DNA of 41,683 nucleotides, taken from TMED161 sp964532515. Lineage in GTDB: Bacteria > Fidelibacterota > Marinisomatia > SCGC-AAA003-L08 > D37C17. The position numbers were made by a program, and so were the translations under genes. Below the pieces are notes generated by a model. The model worked only from the letters and a program-made list of their open reading frames with translations. It was not told the DNA's origin and ran no database searches. Shown here piece after piece: positions 15,565-23,409 of the stretch (position 1 is its first letter; every line of letters begins with the position of its first letter). The DNA is taken from contig CAZHKH010000003.1 in NCBI GenBank assembly GCA_964532515.1, positions 1 through 41,683 on the forward strand, read 5' to 3'.

Positions 15565-15978
15565 TTGTATCAAAATTATTCACCGGTTCTAATTCTAACA
15601 ATTTTTGCTGTTATTCTAATTGCCCTACCTCTAGTAATTCAGTATCTAATATCTCCTCGACAAAATAAAGGCGGAGAAAAACTTATTCCCTATGAGTGCG
15701 GAGAGGTTCCAGAGGGCTCTGCGTGGGTCAAATTTAATATCCGATTTTATATTATTGCGCTCATCTTTATTATCTTTGATGTAGAGGTTATTTTTATGTA
15801 CCCATGGGCACTGGCCTATAAAGAGTTTGGATTACTTGGTTTTGTTGAAATGCTTCTATTTGTAGGGGTACTTCTTGTTGGACTATTCTATGTATGGAGA
15901 AAAGGTGATCTTGATTGGGTGAAAATGGAAATTAGAAATCCAAAGGGTAGATATAAACACTTGGCAAGTAAGGACTAA
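15565..15978 (+). CDS. nuoA: NADH-quinone oxidoreductase (complex I) subunit A
   Basis: Membrane subunit of complex I, 137 residues with three hydrophobic segments. The family hallmark is visible: the loop Y-E-C-G-E-V-P-E-G-S-A-W-V-K-F-N-I-R-F-Y, including the conserved Cys, then F-I-I-F-D-V-E-V-I-F-M-Y-P-W. Start is TTG 15565: an in-frame TAA lies just upstream, no ATG is near, and AGGGG is 7 bases before. First gene of a long operon running at least to apbE. Confidence 0.95.
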   Translation: MYQNYSPVLILTIFAVILIALPLVIQYLISPRQNKGGEKLIPYECGEVPEGSAWVKFNIRFYIIALIFIIFDVEVIFMYPWALAYKEFGLLGFVEMLLFVGVLLVGLFYVWRKGDLDWVKMEIRNPKGRYKHLASKD

Positions 15979-15980
15979 CA

Positions 15981-16484
15981 ATGGCTGAACTAACACTTAG
16001 AGAAAAATTTGATAGAGATAATTTTGTAGTTGAGAAACTAGACAACCTTATTAATTGGGCGCGAGCAGGATCCCCCTGGTACTTTCAATTTGGACTGGCT
16101 TGCTGTGCGATTGAGATGATGGCAGCATCAGCTCCAAGACATGACCTTGAGCGTTTTGGTGTTTTCCCGCGCGCGACTCCCAGACAGGCTGATGTAATGA
16201 TTGTAGCAGGTACTGTTACTATTAAAATGGCAGAGAGAGTAAAGAGACTCTATGAGCAGATGTCAGATCCTAAATATGTTATATCCATGGGCAGCTGCGC
16301 AAATAGTGGAGGACCATACTGGCAGCATGGCTATCATGTCTTAAAGGGAGTAGATCTGGTTGTGCCTGTTGATGTCTATGTCCCCGGATGCCCTCCAAGA
16401 CCAGAGGCATTGATTCAAGGTATAATGGAGCTTCAGAAGCATATAAAATCAGAGAGTACCTTTGGAAAGGATAAAAATGTCTGA
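15981..16484 (+). CDS. nuoB: Complex I subunit B (N2 cluster)
   Basis: Carries the terminal [4Fe-4S] cluster N2 that reduces quinone. All four ligands are seen: adjacent C41-C42 in F-G-L-A-C-C-A-I-E-M-M, C106 in M-G-S-C-A-N-S-G-G, and C137 in V-P-G-C-P-P-R-P-E-A. Length of 167 is normal. ATG lies two bases after the nuoA stop. The 3' end overlaps nuoC by eight bases. Cluster N2 is intact, so the electron path to quinone should work although the NADH module is not encoded here. Confidence 0.97.
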   Translation: MAELTLREKFDRDNFVVEKLDNLINWARAGSPWYFQFGLACCAIEMMAASAPRHDLERFGVFPRATPRQADVMIVAGTVTIKMAERVKRLYEQMSDPKYVISMGSCANSGGPYWQHGYHVLKGVDLVVPVDVYVPGCPPRPEALIQGIMELQKHIKSESTFGKDKNV

Positions 16485-16950
16485 AAGCACATTAATTGAA
16501 TCGATCAAAGCAATTAATGAATCGATATCATATGATGAAGAGACAAATATATTTTCCTTGAAAGAGGTGGATGCCTGGTTTGATATTGCCACTCAAATAA
16601 AAAATCTTAATTTTGATTATCTGATGTGTATAACATCAATTGATATGGAAGAAAATCAATTAGCATTGGCCTACAATATACATTCAACAGAAACAAAAGA
16701 CTCTATAGAGTTTAATCTTGTTATTGACAAGGATACTGAAATTCCATCGGTCGAGTCGCTATGGAAAACAGCAGATTGGCATGAGCGTGAGGCATATGAT
16801 ATGATGGGCATTAAATTTATTAATCACCCTGATATGAAAAGAATATTGCTTCCTCATGATTGGGAGGGACACCCTCTAAAAAAAGACTATGAGGTTGCTG
16901 ACTACTATCACGGGATGTATATCCCAAAAGATAAAACTAGCTGGGAATAA
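16477..16950 (+). CDS. nuoC: Complex I subunit C (30 kDa)
   Basis: Peripheral-arm subunit joining NuoD near the quinone site. The signature H-E-R-E-A-Y-D-M-M-G-I-K-F-I-N-H-P-D-M-K-R-I-L-L-P is split across residues about 101-125, followed by D-W-E-G-H-P-L-K-K-D-Y. The 157-residue form is separate from NuoD, unlike the NuoCD fusion of enterobacteria. Start at ATG 16477 after AAGGAT; an upstream TTG at 16462 is unlikely. It overlaps nuoD by one base (TAATG). Confidence 0.96.
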   Translation: MSESTLIESIKAINESISYDEETNIFSLKEVDAWFDIATQIKNLNFDYLMCITSIDMEENQLALAYNIHSTETKDSIEFNLVIDKDTEIPSVESLWKTADWHEREAYDMMGIKFINHPDMKRILLPHDWEGHPLKKDYEVADYYHGMYIPKDKTSWE

Positions 16951-18092
16951 TGAGTAAAGAAAATTTAATAGATAACAGTAGTATCAATACTGAAGATATG
17001 ATTCTTAATATGGGGCCACAGCATCCCAGCACCCATGGTGTGCTAAGATTAAAAATTCATACAGATGGCGAGGTCGTTTCTAAAATTGAGCCGATTATTG
17101 GATATCTTCATAGATGCTTTGAAAAACACTCTGAAAATCTTCCCTATGAGCAGGTTGTTCCATTTACAGATAGATGCGATTACCTCTCATCAATGCATAT
17201 GAGTCATGGATATTCAATGGCAGTAGAAAAAATGTTGGAGATTGAATTACCAGAAAGAGTAGAGTATATAAGGGTTATTGTATCAGAATTGCAGAGAATA
17301 GCCAGTCATGTATTTTTTATTGGTGTATTTGGGCTTGATGTTGGTGCAATCACTCCATTTACTTGGGTATTTAGAGATCGTGAGCGAATTGTTGATCTTT
17401 TTGAGACACTCACTGGAGCAAGGCTTCTGTATAACTATGTGTGGCCAGGCGGAGTCTCTCATGATCTTCCAGAAAAATTTATATCACGAACAACAGAGTT
17501 TCTTGATTATTTTGAGCCTCAGCTAATTGAAGTAGATGAACTTTTAACTACCAATAAGATTTTCATTGAGCGTACTGCAGATATTGGAGTTTTAGATAAG
17601 GATATTGCAATTAACTATGGGGTGACAGGACCAAGCCTTCGAGCATCCGGCATTGATTTTGATCTTCGAAAAAATGAGCCATATTCTATATATAATAAAT
17701 TAGATTTTAATGTTCCAGTAGGAAAAGGAGAAATGGGAACAGTTGGGGATTGCTGGGATCGATATATGGTTAGATTTCTTGAAATAAAAGAGAGTATTAA
17801 AATTCTTAGACAGTGTTTTCAATCTATCCCAGAGGGTGATGTGCATGCAGCGGTTCCTAAAAAAGTCAGACCTAAAAAGGGTTCAGTTTACTCTAGATTT
17901 GAATCTTCAAGAGGGGAGCTTGGATACTATCTGATTAGTGATGGAAAGAATATCCCAAACCGAGTAAAAATGCGTTCCCCAGCCTTTTCAAATTTAAGCG
18001 TCCTTCCTCACTTATCAGAAGGTTGGATGATTTCTGATGTCATTACTATTTTAGGTAGTCTTGATATTGTTCTCGGAGAAATAGATAGATAA
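16950..18092 (+). CDS. nuoD: Complex I subunit D (49 kDa)
   Basis: Quinone-chamber subunit, 380 residues, related to hydrogenase large subunits but without the Ni-binding cysteines. The hallmark M-G-P-Q-H-P-S-T-H-G is at 21-30, including the quinone-contacting His. Also visible are G-Y-L-H-R-C-F-E-K, Y-L-S-S-M-H-M-S-H, R-G-E-L-G-Y-Y-L and V-K-M-R-S-P-A-F-S-N-L. Its start and stop each overlap a neighbour by one base, so it is translationally coupled with nuoC and nuoH. Confidence 0.97.
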   Translation: MSKENLIDNSSINTEDMILNMGPQHPSTHGVLRLKIHTDGEVVSKIEPIIGYLHRCFEKHSENLPYEQVVPFTDRCDYLSSMHMSHGYSMAVEKMLEIELPERVEYIRVIVSELQRIASHVFFIGVFGLDVGAITPFTWVFRDRERIVDLFETLTGARLLYNYVWPGGVSHDLPEKFISRTTEFLDYFEPQLIEVDELLTTNKIFIERTADIGVLDKDIAINYGVTGPSLRASGIDFDLRKNEPYSIYNKLDFNVPVGKGEMGTVGDCWDRYMVRFLEIKESIKILRQCFQSIPEGDVHAAVPKKVRPKKGSVYSRFESSRGELGYYLISDGKNIPNRVKMRSPAFSNLSVLPHLSEGWMISDVITILGSLDIVLGEIDR

Positions 18093-19189
18093 TGTCTTTC
18101 GTTGATTTAATATTAGACGCTTTCTCTTCAATCGAACTAAACTACACGTTACTACTTTTAATGGCTGTAATAATACCTGGTCTAATCATCTTTCTTCTTA
18201 TGACTGTAAATGCTATCGTTGCAGTTTACATGGAAAGAAAAATCTCTGCTTTTATGCAAGATAGACTGGGACCCATGGAGGTTGGACTATTTGGATTTAA
18301 AGGTGGCAAGCGTTTCTGGGGTGGTATAGGGCAGACTATAGCAGATGCTATTAAGCTGCTGGCAAAAGAGGATATTATTCCCAAGGATGCTGATAAATTC
18401 ATGATGATGCTCGCTCCATTTATCATATTCATTGCATCCTTTATAACATTTATAGGTGTGCCTTTATCAGAGAATTTTTTAATATCAAATTTCAACATTG
18501 GAATTTTATATATACTGGCGATGGGATCAGTTGGTGTTATTGGTATTATTCTAGCTGGATGGTCATCAAACAACAAATGGTCGCTTTACGGAGCAATGCG
18601 AGCTGCTTCTCAGATTATTAGTTATGAAATTCCAATTGGACTTACCCTGCTTCTCCCTGTAATTATTTCTGGGGGACTTGATGTTCACACGATTGTAGAA
18701 TGGCAACTACAAAATAGATGGCTCATTATTAATAGTCCATTTACATTTATTGCATTCTTTATCTTTTTTGTATCGGGAGTAGCAGAAACAAATAGAACTC
18801 CATTTGATATCCCTGAAGCAGAGTCGGAATTAGTTGCCGGATGGATGACTGAATACTCTGGCTTTAGGTGGTCACTATTCTTTTTAAGCGAATACACAAA
18901 TATGCTGATTATCAGTCTTGTAGCCTCTTTTGTATTTTTAGGTGGATGGGGATCCCCACTTACAATATTCAACCTTATGCCATCTGAATATATGTATTTA
19001 GATGGACCGGTATGGGGCTTTTTCTGGCTACTGTCAAAAGCAATAGTTTTGATATTTATAATGATGTGGTTTAGGTGGACTTTTCCAAGATTAAGAGAAG
19101 ATCAGCTTATGTATCTATGTTGGAAAGTTTTCATTCCGTTTTCAATTATAAACATGCTTGCTGTTGGAGTCTGGGAGGTTCTTTTCTAA
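18092..19189 (+). CDS. nuoH: Complex I subunit H (membrane, quinone site)
   Basis: Integral membrane subunit of 365 residues with about eight transmembrane helices, linking the peripheral arm to the proton-pumping arm. Typical stretches: V-Y-M-E-R-K-I-S-A-F-M-Q-D-R-L-G-P, A-D-A-I-K-L-L-A-K-E-D, A-E-T-N-R-T-P-F-D-I-P-E-A-E-S-E-L-V-A-G and W-F-R-W-T-F-P-R-L-R-E-D-Q-L-M. It sits immediately after nuoD because nuoG, and nuoE/F, are absent from the cluster. One-base overlap with nuoI. Confidence 0.97.
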   Translation: MSFVDLILDAFSSIELNYTLLLLMAVIIPGLIIFLLMTVNAIVAVYMERKISAFMQDRLGPMEVGLFGFKGGKRFWGGIGQTIADAIKLLAKEDIIPKDADKFMMMLAPFIIFIASFITFIGVPLSENFLISNFNIGILYILAMGSVGVIGIILAGWSSNNKWSLYGAMRAASQIISYEIPIGLTLLLPVIISGGLDVHTIVEWQLQNRWLIINSPFTFIAFFIFFVSGVAETNRTPFDIPEAESELVAGWMTEYSGFRWSLFFLSEYTNMLIISLVASFVFLGGWGSPLTIFNLMPSEYMYLDGPVWGFFWLLSKAIVLIFIMMWFRWTFPRLREDQLMYLCWKVFIPFSIINMLAVGVWEVLF

Positions 19190-20541
19190 TGAGAGAATAT
19201 TTTAGCAATATTGTTGGTGGGCTTCGATCTTTCTGGAAAGGTTTGTCATTAACTTTTAAACATATGAAGAACAAGGAAGATCTTGTGGCGACCCTACAGT
19301 ATCCTAATGAAAAATGGCCAGTCCCTGAACGTAATATTGGATTTGATCATTCTGAATACAATGTAATAAGATCTAGATTGCATGTAGATATGGATGACTG
19401 TATAGGTTGTTTGCAGTGCGAGAGGGCCTGCCCTGTTGATTGTATTAAAATTGATACAATAAAACCATCAAAGGACTGTGAAATTGATTGTGGGAAAACA
19501 TCTCATGGAACACAAAAAAAACTGGTGGTTCCCAGATTTACGATTGATATGTCCGAGTGTATGTACTGCAATCTATGCGTTTATCCTTGTCCAGAGGAGT
19601 GTATATATATGGTGGGTGGACCTAATGAAGATAAACATGAAATCGACTATGAGTTCAGCAAATACACTAGAGATGGTCTTATATATGAATTTGCAGATGC
19701 GACAGATCAGGATATTCTTTCTGCGGGTGGAGAAGACTATATTAAACAGAGAGAGGATAAAAAGAAGATAATAGAAGAAGGCGAGTCATTAAATGGAAAA
19801 GAAATTATCCCTGAGAAAGATGGAAAGAAAGATAAAATAAATATCAAAAAATCTTCGACCCCTTCTAATAAGCCAGATTTTACCATTGTAAACGAGATAG
19901 AAGACAGAATGATCCGAGGGATCGCAAAAAAAGCTTTCACACAAAAGTTTAAACAAAATGCATCTTTTAAAGAGATTGCTGATTTCATCAAACTCTCACT
20001 TGAAGAAAAGGACAAATATTCATCTGACTTGGATGACATAATTAAAAGAGTTTCTGATATGACTGCACCCAAAGAAGCTAATTCAGAAACAGCTGCAGCA
20101 ATATCAGAGGAAAAGATTACCCATAAATCTTTTAATGATCTTGAAGATAAGATGCAGCGTGGGACTGTAAAGAAAATCTTTTTAGGAGAGAAGAAAAAAG
20201 GTCTTTCTGACCTTGAAATTTTAAAGGCAATACGATCAGAATTGAAAAATAAAGATATGCTCAATGACCAGGCAAAAGAATTGTTAAAGCAACTGATGCT
20301 TCAGAGTGCAAAGCCAAAGGCTGCAGCAAAAGAGGAGAGCAGTATATTTGATCTTAAGCAGTTAAATGATATCGAGGATAAAATGACAAGGGGACTTGCA
20401 AAAAAAACATACACTAAATCAAAACGTGATGGAAAAAACTCTACAGATATACTATCTGATATTGAAAATGAACTTAAAGCTTCTGATAAACTTATAGATG
20501 ATGTAGCTGCTGTACTTGCTAAAATAAAGGAATCAATTTAA
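19189..20541 (+). CDS. nuoI: Complex I subunit I with a long C-terminal repeat extension
   Basis: Residues 1 to about 175 are a normal NuoI (8Fe ferredoxin-like) with ligands C71-C74-C77-C81 and C124-C127-C130-C134 for clusters N6a/N6b. Family members usually stop near 160-190 residues, but this one has 450. After a charged linker (about 190-230) the tail holds three copies of a sequence with core N-D-I-E-D-K-M-x-R-G-x-A-K-K, with the central E-D at 238-239, 319-320 and 396-397, each followed by an amphipathic, lysine-rich helical stretch. The tail is hydrophilic, has no cysteines and no membrane segment. Start is ATG 19189 overlapping the nuoH stop; an earlier in-frame codon at 19075 lies inside nuoH. 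A possible role is docking an electron donor in place of NuoEFG (inference). Confidence 0.93.
   Translation: MREYFSNIVGGLRSFWKGLSLTFKHMKNKEDLVATLQYPNEKWPVPERNIGFDHSEYNVIRSRLHVDMDDCIGCLQCERACPVDCIKIDTIKPSKDCEIDCGKTSHGTQKKLVVPRFTIDMSECMYCNLCVYPCPEECIYMVGGPNEDKHEIDYEFSKYTRDGLIYEFADATDQDILSAGGEDYIKQREDKKKIIEEGESLNGKEIIPEKDGKKDKINIKKSSTPSNKPDFTIVNEIEDRMIRGIAKKAFTQKFKQNASFKEIADFIKLSLEEKDKYSSDLDDIIKRVSDMTAPKEANSETAAAISEEKITHKSFNDLEDKMQRGTVKKIFLGEKKKGLSDLEILKAIRSELKNKDMLNDQAKELLKQLMLQSAKPKAAAKEESSIFDLKQLNDIEDKMTRGLAKKTYTKSKRDGKNSTDILSDIENELKASDKLIDDVAAVLAKIKESI
19879..20538 (+). repeat. Three protein-level repeats in the NuoI tail
   Basis: Copies begin near 19879, 20131 and 20350 (residues 231, 315 and 388). 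Cores read N-E-I-E-D-R-M-I-R-G-I-A-K-K, N-D-L-E-D-K-M-Q-R-G-T-V-K-K and N-D-I-E-D-K-M-T-R-G-L-A-K-K, each followed by about 45 residues with a shared helix pattern. Periods are 81 and 77 residues. At DNA level the copies have diverged, so the duplication is old. Confidence 0.85.
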
Positions 20542-21029
20542 TGTCTGATATTGTATTCTCTTTAATATCTATACTATTGATTCTCTCATGCTTTGGTGTG
20601 TGTATGTCAAAGAATCTAGTTCATTCAGCTGTTTACCTGTTCTTCTCACTATTTTTAATAGCTGGATACTACATTATGCTTTATGCCGATTTTTTAGCAG
20701 CAGTACAGGTCATTGTGTATGTTGGGGGTATTCTGGTGTTAATTATTTTTGGTGTAATGCTTACCAATAGATTGGAAAAACCAAGCATTGATATTTCATC
20801 ATTCAATCAACTGACAGCAGGATTGCTATGTGTTTTCTTGTTTTTATTGCAATGCTATGCAATTGTAAATGGAAACTGGATTAATATTGAAGGCGTAGTA
20901 ATAGAAGATTCAAGTAAATCAATAGGACGTCTTATTCTGTCAAAGCATCTCTTACCATTTGAGATTGTATCAATTCTTCTACTGGGAGCGCTTATTGGAT
21001 CTGCCACTATTGCCAGGAAAAAAAGATGA
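20541..21029 (+). CDS. nuoJ: Complex I subunit J
   Basis: Membrane subunit of 162 residues with five hydrophobic helices. The family stretch F-L-A-A-V-Q-V-I-V-Y-V-G-G-I-L-V-L-I-I-F (helix TM3, with the pi-bulge region) is at about 53-72, and the ending L-L-G-A-L-I-G-S-A-T-I-A-R-K-K-R is typical. Overlaps nuoI by one base (TAATG) and nuoK by four (ATGA). Confidence 0.95.
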   Translation: MSDIVFSLISILLILSCFGVCMSKNLVHSAVYLFFSLFLIAGYYIMLYADFLAAVQVIVYVGGILVLIIFGVMLTNRLEKPSIDISSFNQLTAGLLCVFLFLLQCYAIVNGNWINIEGVVIEDSSKSIGRLILSKHLLPFEIVSILLLGALIGSATIARKKR

Positions 21030-21334
21030 ATGCTCTTGAATCATATATGATTGTTGCTTCAGCTGTATTTTGTCTTGGACTCTACAATGTCATGACAAGA
21101 AGAAATGCGGTGGCAATTTTAATGGGAATAGAGCTTATTTTAAACTCTGCGAATATTAATTTTATAGCGTTTAATAGATTTAATGCATCAGGGGTCCTTG
21201 ATGGACATGTTATGAGTGTATTTATTATTGTTCTTGCGGCTGCAGAAGCTGCGGTAGCACTAGCTATTATTATTAATTTATATAGAAATATTGGTAGCGT
21301 AGATGTAGATGATGCTAGGAGCCTAAGAGGGTAA
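21026..21334 (+). CDS. nuoK: Complex I subunit K
   Basis: Small membrane subunit of 102 residues with three helices and the conserved buried glutamates in I-L-M-G-I-E-L-I-L-N-S-A-N-I-N-F and in A-A-A-E-A-A-V-A-L-A-I, part of the proton channel. ATGA overlap with nuoJ. Confidence 0.95.
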   Translation: MNALESYMIVASAVFCLGLYNVMTRRNAVAILMGIELILNSANINFIAFNRFNASGVLDGHVMSVFIIVLAAAEAAVALAIIINLYRNIGSVDVDDARSLRG

Positions 21335-21335
21335 A

Positions 21336-23006
21336 GTGGAAAACATACTGATATATATTAGTGCTATCTTTCTTCTTCCTCTTGTATCATTTACATTGCA
21401 GCTCATAGCCCCTAAATCTTTAAAACTGTTAATGTCTTACATCTCAGCGACAATACTCTTTATATCTACGGTTTTATCATCAATTTGTGTTTATGCATTC
21501 TACAATGATTCAAACTGGTCTTTTACTGATTGGGGTATATACAGCGGACTAAAACTTATAGAGATTCCATGGGTTACTTTAGCTGATTTTCAGATTGGAT
21601 TTGGAATGAATTTTGATAAACTTGCGGTGGTGATGCTGTTTGTAGTGAGTCTGATCTCATTTCTTGTCCATTTCTATTCAATAGATTACATGAGAGGCGA
21701 TAAAAGATTCTCAAGATACTTTGCATATTTAGGGCTCTTTACCTTTTCAATGAATGGGATAATTCTTTCAAATAATTTATTCTTTACATTTGTATTTTGG
21801 GAGCTAGTTGGATTCAGTTCTTTTCTATTGATAGGATTCTGGTATGAAAAAAATTCTGCTGGCGATGCAGCTAAAAAGGCTTTTCTTGTAAATAGAGTGG
21901 GTGACATTGGAATGTTTCTTGGAATCATGCTTCTATTCGTGCATGCTGGCACTTTCTCATTTAATGGCATACAATATGCAGGCATCGATAATACCATTAT
22001 GACAATCTGTGGCCTGCTTATTTTTATGGGTGCAGTTGGAAAATCAGCACAGTTCCCGCTCCATGTGTGGTTGCCTGATGCAATGGAAGGACCCACCCCA
22101 GTAAGCGCCTTGATTCATGCGGCAACGATGGTTGCGGCAGGAGTATATCTATCATTACGAATATTTCCATTTCTAACAGTAGAGGCCCTTCATGTTATCG
22201 CCTTAATAGGAGCCGTAACTGCAATGGTTGCATCGTTTATAGCAACCAGTCAATATGATATTAAAAAAATTCTAGCCTATTCAACAGTTAGTCAGCTAGG
22301 TTATATGGTGTGTTCAATAGGAGTAGGAGCCTATTTTGCTGCATTCTTTCATTTAATTACCCATGCAATGTTTAAAGCATGCCTATTTCTTTGCAGTGGC
22401 TCTGTTATTCATGCAATGCATCACTCTCAAGATAAACTTCATGATCACAGTAAAGATCCTCAAGATATACGAAATATGGGTGGCATGCGAAAGAAAATGC
22501 CCATCACTTTCTTTGCAATGCTGATTTCTACGATGTCTCTTTGTGGATTTCCATTGTTTTCAGGCTTTTTGTCAAAGGATTCTATCGTAGCTGGAACCAT
22601 TGCTTATTATGAAAGTTTTCACGGTTTAACATTTATCATCCCTCTTCTAATTATTTTTTCTGCTTTGCTTACAACTTTTTATATGTTCAGATTAATATTT
22701 CTTGTTTTCTTTGGAGAGTCCAGAGAGGAATCTATTTACTCTCACATTAAGGAATCTTCGTTCTATATAACCTCTCCACTTGTTTTATTGTCGCTGCTAA
22801 GCTTCGGGTTTATTTTTACATTTCCAAATCTTAATCCAATAGACTATCATGGATGGTTTTATGATATGATGTCAAAAACGACTCCGTACCAGACACTGGG
22901 ATTTGATATGTATCAAGTAGAAAAAGGTATGCATCACGCTCATTATATTGCGATGATTTTATCAATTTCTGCGGCATTGATTGGATTTTTATTGGCATTT
23001 ATTTAA
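21336..23006 (+). CDS. nuoL: Complex I subunit L, main part (cut by in-frame TAA)
   Basis: Antiporter-like proton-pumping subunit. Start is GTG 21336, one base after the nuoK stop, with GAGGG about 6 bases upstream. Motifs: F-W-E-L-V-G-F-S-S-F-L-L-I-G-F-W, V-N-R-V-G-D-I-G, the lysine-helix region G-K-S-A-Q-F-P-L-H-V-W-L-P-D-A-M-E-G-P-T-P-V-S-A-L-I-H-A given here in part, and K-A-C-L-F-L-C-S-G-S-V-I-H. The frame meets TAA at 23004-23006 after 556 residues, within A-L-I-G-F-L-L-A-F-I, before the lateral helix. The remaining ~130 residues follow in the same frame (next entry). Confidence 0.92.
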   Translation: MENILIYISAIFLLPLVSFTLQLIAPKSLKLLMSYISATILFISTVLSSICVYAFYNDSNWSFTDWGIYSGLKLIEIPWVTLADFQIGFGMNFDKLAVVMLFVVSLISFLVHFYSIDYMRGDKRFSRYFAYLGLFTFSMNGIILSNNLFFTFVFWELVGFSSFLLIGFWYEKNSAGDAAKKAFLVNRVGDIGMFLGIMLLFVHAGTFSFNGIQYAGIDNTIMTICGLLIFMGAVGKSAQFPLHVWLPDAMEGPTPVSALIHAATMVAAGVYLSLRIFPFLTVEALHVIALIGAVTAMVASFIATSQYDIKKILAYSTVSQLGYMVCSIGVGAYFAAFFHLITHAMFKACLFLCSGSVIHAMHHSQDKLHDHSKDPQDIRNMGGMRKKMPITFFAMLISTMSLCGFPLFSGFLSKDSIVAGTIAYYESFHGLTFIIPLLIIFSALLTTFYMFRLIFLVFFGESREESIYSHIKESSFYITSPLVLLSLLSFGFIFTFPNLNPIDYHGWFYDMMSKTTPYQTLGFDMYQVEKGMHHAHYIAMILSISAALIGFLLAFI

Positions 23007-23405
23007 TATTATTTAAAGAAAGATATTTTATCTTTATCTACAACCACGATTTACAGAAAAATAAAGAATCTATTTGAAAATAAATTTTATATTGATGAAG
23101 CATATGAATACTTTGTTATCGCTCCATTTCTTCATCTATCAAAGAAAGCCTCTATTGTAGATTGGGATTACTATGATCAGATGTTTATTGATTTTTGGGG
23201 TTGGTTTACAATAAAACTCTCCAAGATATCTGCTGTTTTAGATTATAGCTTCCTAGATCAGTTTATAGTTGATGGGTTTGCTCGAATAACCAACAAATCA
23301 GGAAAAGAGTTTCAATCATCTCAAAATGGTGTCGTTCAGAGTTATTTATTCTCTGGAGTGATCGGAATTATAATTTTATTAATCATTATTCAACAATTAG
23401 GATAG
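23007..23405 (+). CDS. nuoL: Complex I subunit L, C-terminal part (same gene, after TAA)
   Basis: Directly after the TAA the nuoL frame stays open and reads Y-Y-L-K-K-D-I-L-S..., K-F-Y-I-D-E-A-Y-E-Y-F-V-I-A-P, then V-D-G-F-A-R-I-T-N-K-S-G-K-E-F-Q-S-S-Q-N-G-V-V-Q-S-Y-L and a final hydrophobic helix. This is the lateral-helix and last-helix region of NuoL (K-Y-Y-V-D-E-x-Y and G-x-V-Q-x-Y patterns). Joined to the main part it gives about 689 codons, a normal length. ATG 23181 is only an internal methionine. As sequenced, this piece would not be made without read-through. Confidence 0.9.
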   Translation, partial: YYLKKDILSLSTTTIYRKIKNLFENKFYIDEAYEYFVIAPFLHLSKKASIVDWDYYDQMFIDFWGWFTIKLSKISAVLDYSFLDQFIVDGFARITNKSGKEFQSSQNGVVQSYLFSGVIGIIILLIIIQQLG

Positions 23406-23409
23406 ACTT

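Noticed and set aside
18226..18972. Minus-strand frames within nuoH
   Set aside because: Antisense shadows of a well-conserved membrane protein gene.
19075..19188. Upstream extension of NuoI into nuoH
   Set aside because: That stretch lies entirely in the nuoH coding region, and ATG 19189 gives the normal NuoI N-terminus in the TAATG overlap pattern of the operon.
19737..20264. Minus-strand frame of 175 residues inside the NuoI tail
   Set aside because: It mirrors the lysine/glutamate-rich plus-strand coding (Ser/Phe/Leu rich), has no family match, and the plus strand shows conserved repeats.
9187..23405. Reassignment of TAA as a sense codon, suggested by two internal TAA codons
   Set aside because: TAA ends most of the other genes here at the expected lengths, so it is read as stop.
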